Both the position numbers and the translations under genes were made by a program. Below the pieces are notes generated by a model. That model was not told where the DNA came from. It ran no database searches and saw only the letters and a list, made by a program, of their open reading frames with translations. A DNA stretch of 40,264 bases, taken from contig JAXDJH010000004.1 in NCBI GenBank assembly GCA_034663635.1, positions 1 through 40,264 of the forward strand. The letters run 5' to 3'. Shown one piece after another: positions 35,524 through 40,264 of this stretch; the first letter of the stretch is position 1; every line of letters starts with the position of its first letter. The DNA comes from JAXDJH01 sp034663635 (GTDB lineage: Bacteria; Actinomycetota; CADDZG01; WHSQ01).

Positions 35524-35713
35524 GGGCTGGCTCCTTTCCGGCGCCTCTGCCGACAACGGGTAACTCAACCCTGGAGGGTTCGGCCAGTGAGTGCTCCAGA
35601 TTGATAGCTAGCAGGCCCTATTTAGTGCGTAGCTAGTTCGGACCACGGTTTCGTTCGCTCTAGGTTGATAGGAGCATCTGAGAAATAGACAGCTGAATGG
35701 TCCTGATTGCTTC

Positions 35714-36247
35714 TTAGCAGCTCCAGGCTGAACTTCGTAGCGAAACGATGGCTGGGTCTGTCGAGTCGACTTGAACCCGAGTCCCAAAGACTGAACCTTC
35801 TGCGGCTCCGGCGCGCGCAATTCCTGTCTCGGTCCCCATCGGCACTTGATTGTTGCAATCGAAGTCATTGTTCACGATCGAACCCGCGCCATTACCGGTC
35901 CAGGTGATCTCATGCGTGATGCCTTTTCGCGTGACTTTTAGGTGCGCCGACTCAAGAGTTGTGTCGATCTCGAAGATGTCATCACCCTGCAGGTCCCCCG
36001 CGATTCCGCCCGGCAATCTCTTGCAATCCTCTGACTCATCGGGGCAACTCCACCTCGACAGGGCGAAGCCAGCATCAATATTGTCGTACCGATTAGCTGT
36101 AACCAATATTTTGGTGGTTCCCCCGTTCCTGGAGGGTTTGCTGAAGGACGCCCAAGCACGCTGCTCGACCCTTACCCCCGCATTGGCCAAGCCCGACGCG
36201 AGGACTAGCGTCATCAAAGAGAGAGCGGCGATAGTGATTCGGCGCAT
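35714..36247 (-). CDS. Small secreted protein of unknown function (2)
   Basis: A 177-residue protein I do not recognise. The signal peptide is residues 1-23 (RRITIAALSLMTLVLASGLANA). The mature part looks beta-rich, with two Cys pairs (WSCPDESEDC; NDFDCNN ... SAWSC). The ATG at 36247 begins the signal peptide; AGAGG touches it, so ribosome recognition is unclear. It resembles protein (1) only in layout. Confidence 0.65.
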   Translation of the reverse strand: MRRITIAALSLMTLVLASGLANAGVRVEQRAWASFSKPSRNGGTTKILVTANRYDNIDAGFALSRWSCPDESEDCKRLPGGIAGDLQGDDIFEIDTTLESAHLKVTRKGITHEITWTGNGAGSIVNNDFDCNNQVPMGTETGIARAGAAEGSVFGTRVQVDSTDPAIVSLRSSAWSC

Positions 36248-36312
36248 CCTCTAACGATTCGACCGAGATCAATCGTCCCCTGCCGGGTCCCTTGCGGCCA
36301 ACCCCGCGCATT

Positions 36313-36355
36313 CGCGGCCCCGCGACCCCAACCGGCCCCCCGCGCGGCCCCGCGA
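36313..36355 (+). repeat. Direct repeat CGCGGCCCCGCGA, 30-bp period
   Basis: CGCGGCCCCGCGA occurs at 36313-36325 and 36343-36355; each copy is itself nearly palindromic. It lies 67 bp upstream of the HTH gene and could be its operator, or just GC-rich structure. Confidence 0.45.
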
Positions 36356-36421
36356 AGGCAATCGGGGGCAAACAAAGGCAGATGCTTGAAAGTGGGGGTC
36401 TATCGCGGGAAGATGCCCCCG

Positions 36422-36706
36422 ATGGCCAAGGAATCAGCCCCTTCTGCCCCCCAAGTCGAGGCCCGTTTCTGGAACCTCGATGATGTGGCCGCCTACCTAT
36501 CCGTGAGCGTCCCCCAGGTCTACGCCCTCGTGCGCTCCGGCGAGCTGCCGGCGGTCAAGATCGGTGGCCGCGGGATATGGCGCGTCGACCGCCGCAAGCT
36601 GGACGATTATCTAGAGAAACTCGAGACCCAGACGGCCGAGTGGGCGAAGAAACACCCCCTCAACCCGAAGGACAAGGCCGGCCCGGGTGCGGAAGAGCTC
36701 GAGTGA
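36422..36706 (+). CDS. Excisionase-family helix-turn-helix protein (BldC-like layout)
   Basis: A 94-residue DNA-binding protein with a MerR-like winged HTH at about 16-64 (FWNLDDVAAYLSVSVPQVYALVRSGELPAVKIGG ... WRVDRRKLDDYL) and a charged tail. Such small HTH proteins are common in actinobacterial chromosomes and elements. ATG 36422 is used since GGGAAG is 9 nt upstream; ATG 36413 in the same frame is too near that site. It may bind the direct repeats just upstream. Confidence 0.8.
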   Translation: MAKESAPSAPQVEARFWNLDDVAAYLSVSVPQVYALVRSGELPAVKIGGRGIWRVDRRKLDDYLEKLETQTAEWAKKHPLNPKDKAGPGAEELE

Positions 36707-36923
36707 TCATCGATCGATCGGCCAGCTTGAACGCGCTGGGGGTTCGCCCGATTAGTGCGCCCTGCCGCCGAACTCGCCTCAGCCGAACCCCTCACCGGAG
36801 CTTGTCTTTGTCCTCTAATGGGTTTGGTGAGGCAGGCGATTAGGGGTAGTGGAAAGAGGGTGGGCCGGGTTTTCCCAAGCCAGCCCACCGCAGAACTCTA
36901 TGTGGCCATCTTGCCTCCTCTCC

Positions 36924-37319
36924 CTAGCCCCGACCCATAGCCTGTCGGGGAGCTTGAAATGCCACCTGAAGTTGTAGGTGGAACGCGGCCGAAAGCAGGA
37001 TGTGCCCGTTGTGAAGAGTCATCTCCACACGGAGCCGGGATTCAGGTGGGAAATCGGCGGCGAGCAGGTGGTGCACTGGCATGCGCGCTACTCCACAATC
37101 GCCCGGTTGGACCGATCCAGGGAGATCGGTCGGCTCGGGCACGATGAGGGGCCAGCGGCGATGGGATGTCTCCTCGAAGAACATGACGGACGTCACGTGC
37201 AAGACCTCGGAAGGGAGACCGTTCCATAAGTGGATGCGAATGAAGCCCGCGCGGTGGCTTAGATGAATCTCGATTTGACCCAGCAACTCCCCATCGATTT
37301 TGCTACGGTGGGGTCTCAT
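36924..37319 (-). CDS. Hypothetical protein
   Basis: A 131-residue soluble protein I do not recognise, rich in His and Arg, with no signal peptide or membrane helix. The ATG at 37319 has AGAAAGGA upstream at proper distance, which is the main reason to accept it. The strand opposite holds shorter open frames without ribosome sites. Confidence 0.55.
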   Translation of the reverse strand: MRPHRSKIDGELLGQIEIHLSHRAGFIRIHLWNGLPSEVLHVTSVMFFEETSHRRWPLIVPEPTDLPGSVQPGDCGVARMPVHHLLAADFPPESRLRVEMTLHNGHILLSAAFHLQLQVAFQAPRQAMGRG

Positions 37320-37997
37320 ACTGTTCCTTTCTCATCGTGGGGAAGGAAGCTCATCGGGGTCCGGGGTGCAACCCGGGCCCCGACGCGTAGCGGGGCGTGC
37401 CCGCGCCACACCTAAGGGGAACGTGCGGCTTCGCTAGGAGTTGGCTCCGAACCGAGCATCAAAACAAAAATGCCCGCCGAGCAGGCGGGCATGGACAGAC
37501 TGAGTGGTACGCGGCGATGTGATTGTCGTCGCATGGCGGTATGCCGTTCTTTAAGGCGGCAGGAGCACAATCATATAGCGGTCCCATAAAGGAGAGCTAG
37601 GTCACGAACCGAATTACAAGTTCGAAATTCCGCGGGCCGGCTTGATTGTCGCAAATCTGCCGGGCCTGAGTTCTTTCTTAGGCGGGGCGTTGTGGTCTGG
37701 TCATGAACACGCATCACATCGTGCTCGTCCGAATATTTCATGGCTCGGGTGAGAGGCTGCCCTGCGCGCTTATCGAAGTGGGCACGCTCCTCGAGTAGCC
37801 GCCACCCCCTCTGAGTGTTCGGCCGGGCCATTTCCGTTCCGCTCGGCGGCTGTTTCCTTAGCACCGGCGGCTCCGGCGTCAAAGCGCCTGCGGTACCCGC
37901 TTCGCTCTCGTTCCTCGGCGCCCTCCGGGCTCCTTTGACTCCGTCGCCTCTCGGCGCTCGCGCGGCACGAACGCCGCCGAGCGAAAGGAGCGATGCG
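37320..37997. other. Gene-poor interval with a minus-strand terminator
   Basis: No convincing gene is seen in these 678 bp. It holds GC-rich hairpins near 37360-37400 (CCCCG ... CGGGG), the terminator at 37461-37492 and the ribosome site of the ArdC fragment at its right end. A minus-strand frame at 37571-37831 (86 codons) has only a weak ribosome site and no recognised domain. Confidence 0.45.
37461..37492 (-). terminator. Intrinsic terminator on the minus strand
   Basis: On the minus strand ATGCCCGCC-TGCTC-GGCGGGCAT is followed by TTTTGTTTT, a textbook intrinsic terminator. It would stop transcripts coming from the restriction-modification module on the right. Confidence 0.8.
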
Positions 37998-38246
37998 ATG
38001 CCGAAGACCGCTACGAAGCCCGACCGCTTCAAGGAGGCCCACGACAGACTCGTCACCGCGGTTGAGTCGATCACCTCAGGTGACGACTGGGAGCGGATGC
38101 TGAAGGTTGCATCCAAGTTCCACAAGTACTCCTTCAACAACCAGCTCTTGATCTTCCTCCAGCACCCCGTCCTGGAGGGAATGTACGTTTACGAAAGCGA
38201 CAACAGGCCGGACGATCCGGTGGTGATGTCGCCAGGGAAATCCTAG
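37998..38246 (+). pseudogene. Truncated ArdC-type antirestriction/ssDNA-binding protein gene
   Basis: An 82-codon frame whose first 50 or so residues match the ArdC N-terminal domain (HDRLVTAVESITSGDDWERMLKVASKFHKYSFNNQLLIFLQHP). Full proteins continue with a second block and a metallopeptidase-like domain over 250-300 residues, but here the match stops after LQHP and a short unrelated tail follows. The ATG has AAAGGAG upstream, so the fragment could still be made. Its TAG shares bases with the TAG of the convergent nuclease gene (CTAG). I infer that insertion or deletion at the edge of the restriction-modification module cut the gene. Confidence 0.7.
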
Positions 38247-38932
38247 TTCGGTCTCAGGTCGATCCAAAGGTGTGCCAGCTCAATTTGAGATCGAGCCATC
38301 CGGACGTGTGACGACTTGTAATGGAAAGGTATTGCGCTCAGCACAGTGCCAACTTCTAGTCGGTGGCTAGTACCCATTCCGTCGTGCGCGTCGATCTGAG
38401 TATTGATCGCGTTAGCGATTGCCGTGGGCTCGTCGGCGATGATGTAACCCATCATCGCCCCCAGAGTGTCCATGGGTGCGTACGCTCCAGTGACGAATCT
38501 ATACATTCCCTCATGGACGTACTCAGCTGGATGACTCGAATCCAACGATAGGCGCTTGCATTCGACCATCAACTTGGCTTCTAGGCCCAGGCTGATTCGC
38601 AAATCCGGTCGGCGCATGGACGCAGCGCTGTCCTGCCCAAGAAGCATGCGCCGAGTGGGAGATACGGATTCGAGGGTGACTGTAAATACGCTGAATTCAG
38701 GTTGCAGCCGAAGGGTTTCTTGCGCCCAGCGGAAAACCTGAATGGTGCAGTTGGTTTCATGGTCATTGAATCGAGTCCATCCATCGGCCGCCCATCGTGC
38801 CACGGCGGCATCTAGCAAGCCCGTAACGAGTGCAGCAAGATCTTGTGCCAGGAGTCGATGAATAGGGGGTGAAAGCGTTCCGACAATCCGGCGTAGCGTA
38901 CGGAACCGCCCCGCTTGTCTAGCAGGACCCAA
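38243..38932 (-). CDS. Putative PD-(D/E)XK nuclease, partner of the adjacent DNA methylase
   Basis: A 229-residue protein with a candidate PD-(D/E)XK core: PD at 109-110 (MRRPDLRISLG), then E-C-K at 124-126 (KLMVECKRLSL), with a possible upstream Glu at 59. C-terminal blocks EYVHEGMYRFVTGAYAP and LGAMMGYI look conserved-type, but I cannot name the family. It starts (TTG 38932) 1 nt after the methylase stop, so the two are one transcription unit; a restriction role is inferred from motif plus partner. GC content is visibly lower than the chromosome, a sign of transfer. The start codon is uncertain. Confidence 0.7.
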   Translation of the reverse strand: MGPARQAGRFRTLRRIVGTLSPPIHRLLAQDLAALVTGLLDAAVARWAADGWTRFNDHETNCTIQVFRWAQETLRLQPEFSVFTVTLESVSPTRRMLLGQDSAASMRRPDLRISLGLEAKLMVECKRLSLDSSHPAEYVHEGMYRFVTGAYAPMDTLGAMMGYIIADEPTAIANAINTQIDAHDGMGTSHRLEVGTVLSAIPFHYKSSHVRMARSQIELAHLWIDLRPN

Positions 38933-38933
38933 T

Positions 38934-40264
38934 CTAGACGCCTACTTGCTGGGAAAGACCAGCTGCCCCCAACACCTCGCCGGCATCTGATCGCGCTGAA
39001 CCCGACGTCCAGAATCGCAACTCGTTTGGCTTGACGATGTGGATGACATCCTGATCAAGGATGAGGAGTGAGGGTTGAAGGACTGTTGCATGCGACGGCC
39101 ACTCAGAAGTTGCTGTATCTACTTGGGCGATCAAACCCTGGATGACGCGTTCGCTGCTTGCCTCAACCACTGCCGGGCTACGGTCAGCGCCTAGGTCTAT
39201 CGACGCAACGCCGTATGCAGCCGGCCCCGAGCGAAGCGCAACCAGAGGGCTCAGGGACGGAAGAGCTAGGGACAGATATGTCTTTAACGCGTCCTGGTAA
39301 CCAAGGAGGGCTTCCTCAGAAGGGCGAGAGAATGCGGACGAAGCATGCCCCCTCTCAAACTGATCCAGACTCGTCGCAAGGGCATCGCGCACCGTACGGA
39401 TTTCTTCATCAGTGAGGTCATAGGCGGCAAAAACCGCCTCATCGAGTTCGTGGCGCCACGAAACGTCATCTGCAATCGAGCGGCTTTCAGCCTTTTTGGC
39501 GGCCTTCAGTAAGCGTCTAGCTGTTGGTCCGGAAACCTGAGCGAACGGAAGGGCTAGGTGTTCACTCTGCTCAAGGAATTCTCTTTCGACGCCCCATGAA
39601 CCGCTTGTCATGAAGTGGTAGTACGTGCCGAGACTTGAATTCACATAGGCGGTGATGATCCGCAGGTCATCTACGTTCGTGCCTGGTGCGGCAATCCCAA
39701 AGATGCTGTTGTTGAAAGCGGCGTCATCCTCCACAAGGACCGCCGCAGGTCGACCGTGCACAAGGCCGCGTCGAATCAAGACGTGGGGACCCATGAAAAG
39801 TTCCCGACTTCGAGGGCGGTCCATGACCTCGTCTTCAACGAAGGTTGGTTCAGACTCGAGTTCCTTGAACGGGAGAATCTTTTTAGCCGTTACCACGCGC
39901 ATTCCGGCAATGTGGGACGCATCGTTGGCAGCCCCGTGGACAGCGAAACCGCGGCTCGCGTGCCAACCGTGTTTGTCGACTAGTTCTTCAATTGTGGGGT
40001 GATTCGCACGAAGTCGAGTAACCAATTGAAGATCGGCTGACGAACCCCAAAGGAAGATCTTCCACGCGTCTGGATAGTTGATTGCGAGGTCCTGGGAGAT
40101 CCGATGGATGTCATCCTGCGCAACCACAAAGCCTTCAACGGCTGCTTGTAATGGAGAGTTACGAGGTACCACATGAAGGATCTCATGACCGACTGAAACA
40201 CCGTCCGGCGCCGGTCTTGCCACGAGAACAACGGCCGGAGCGATTGCGGCGTTGAAGGTTGATC
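38934..40264 (-). CDS. C-terminal part of an N6-adenine DNA methylase (partial, runs off the window)
   Basis: At least 442 residues; the frame stays open to the right edge, so the N-terminus with the SAM site and NPPY motif is outside. The first visible residues (FNAAIAPAVVLVARP) resemble the end of the catalytic domain of Eco57I/TaqI-type N6 methylases. The target-recognition part follows, with SIFGIAAPGTN ... ITAYVNSSLGTYYHFMTSG and LPFAQVSGP. Near the end DEAVFAAYDLTDEEI resembles the usual C-terminal helix of such enzymes. A GTG at 40223 would give a protein without catalytic residues, so it is not the real start. Coupled to the nuclease-like gene downstream. Confidence 0.75.
   Translation of the reverse strand, partial: STFNAAIAPAVVLVARPAPDGVSVGHEILHVVPRNSPLQAAVEGFVVAQDDIHRISQDLAINYPDAWKIFLWGSSADLQLVTRLRANHPTIEELVDKHGWHASRGFAVHGAANDASHIAGMRVVTAKKILPFKELESEPTFVEDEVMDRPRSRELFMGPHVLIRRGLVHGRPAAVLVEDDAAFNNSIFGIAAPGTNVDDLRIITAYVNSSLGTYYHFMTSGSWGVEREFLEQSEHLALPFAQVSGPTARRLLKAAKKAESRSIADDVSWRHELDEAVFAAYDLTDEEIRTVRDALATSLDQFERGHASSAFSRPSEEALLGYQDALKTYLSLALPSLSPLVALRSGPAAYGVASIDLGADRSPAVVEASSERVIQGLIAQVDTATSEWPSHATVLQPSLLILDQDVIHIVKPNELRFWTSGSARSDAGEVLGAAGLSQQVGV

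Noticed and set aside
37571..38140. A 189-codon minus-strand frame over the ArdC fragment
   Set aside because: Overlaps the better-supported ArdC frame, no domain; only its last 86 codons lie in free space, with a weak ribosome site.
29648..40264. A second copy of the tRNA-Gly 3' end (attR)
   Set aside because: The only similar GTTCGAA string (37620) lacks the flanking tRNA bases.
1..40264. CRISPR arrays, rRNA genes and insertion sequences
   Set aside because: No regularly spaced repeats, no rRNA-like sequence and no transposase gene with terminal repeats were seen on either strand.

Overview
The window looks like chromosome of a deep-branching, high-GC Actinomycetota bacterium. The gene order recA-recX-(rny)-miaB-(LigB-like)-miaA-dapF-(aminotransferase)-hflX ... 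lexA / LysM protein / nrdJ / nrdR resembles the order around recA-lexA in mycobacteria. A mycothiol-dependent-type enzyme, ANTAR regulators, CGAAC-N4-GTTCG SOS boxes and TANNNT leaderless promoters fit the same phylum. RNase Y between recX and miaB argues against Mycobacterium itself and for an early-branching class. I cannot name the class.

Layout. 1-5083: accessory enzymes (GNAT, VOC, methyltransferase, mycothiol-type DinB-fold enzyme) interrupted by a minus-strand run of five 4-bp-overlapping genes, each encoding one N-terminal membrane helix plus a helical/coiled-coil domain. I cannot assign that cassette to any known system. 5196-9034: recA with a LexA box and a PafBC-type promoter, a 159-bp near-palindrome, recX, rny and a strong terminator. 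9051-10823: a convergent LPFTG-anchored surface protein with four repeats. 10986-18661: an eight-gene, mostly stop/start-overlapping operon, miaB to a metallo-beta-lactamase-fold hydrolase; two members (DapL-like aminotransferase, hflX) appear to start at CTG. 18685-20014: lexA and a divergent SOS LysM protein around four LexA boxes and a second PafBC-like promoter. 20039-24880: nucleotide metabolism, with nrdJ behind a sigma70-type promoter and two NrdR boxes 31 bp apart, a zinc-ribbon protein, a secreted BP74-like protein, nrdR and dut. 25113-29452: two GAF-ANTAR regulators and a secreted penicillin-acylase-family enzyme.

29576-40264 is accessory or mobile DNA. It starts with tRNA-Gly(GCC) and a tyrosine integrase plus excisionase-like protein. 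It continues with an EAL-DICT c-di-GMP phosphodiesterase, a large serine recombinase, small membrane and secreted proteins of unknown function, an HTH protein, a truncated ArdC-type gene, and, at visibly lower GC, a two-gene restriction-modification-like module (PD-(D/E)XK nuclease candidate and N6-adenine methylase) running off the right edge. No distal copy of the tRNA 3' end is visible, so the element's far boundary is outside the window or lost.

How the parts fit: recA, the LysM division inhibitor and lexA form one DNA-damage regulon, seemingly with two inputs (LexA, and a PafBC-like promoter also found before the integrase). nrdJ, nrdR and dut control dNTP supply. dapF and the DapL-like aminotransferase are consecutive lysine/peptidoglycan steps; miaA and miaB modify the same tRNA adenine.
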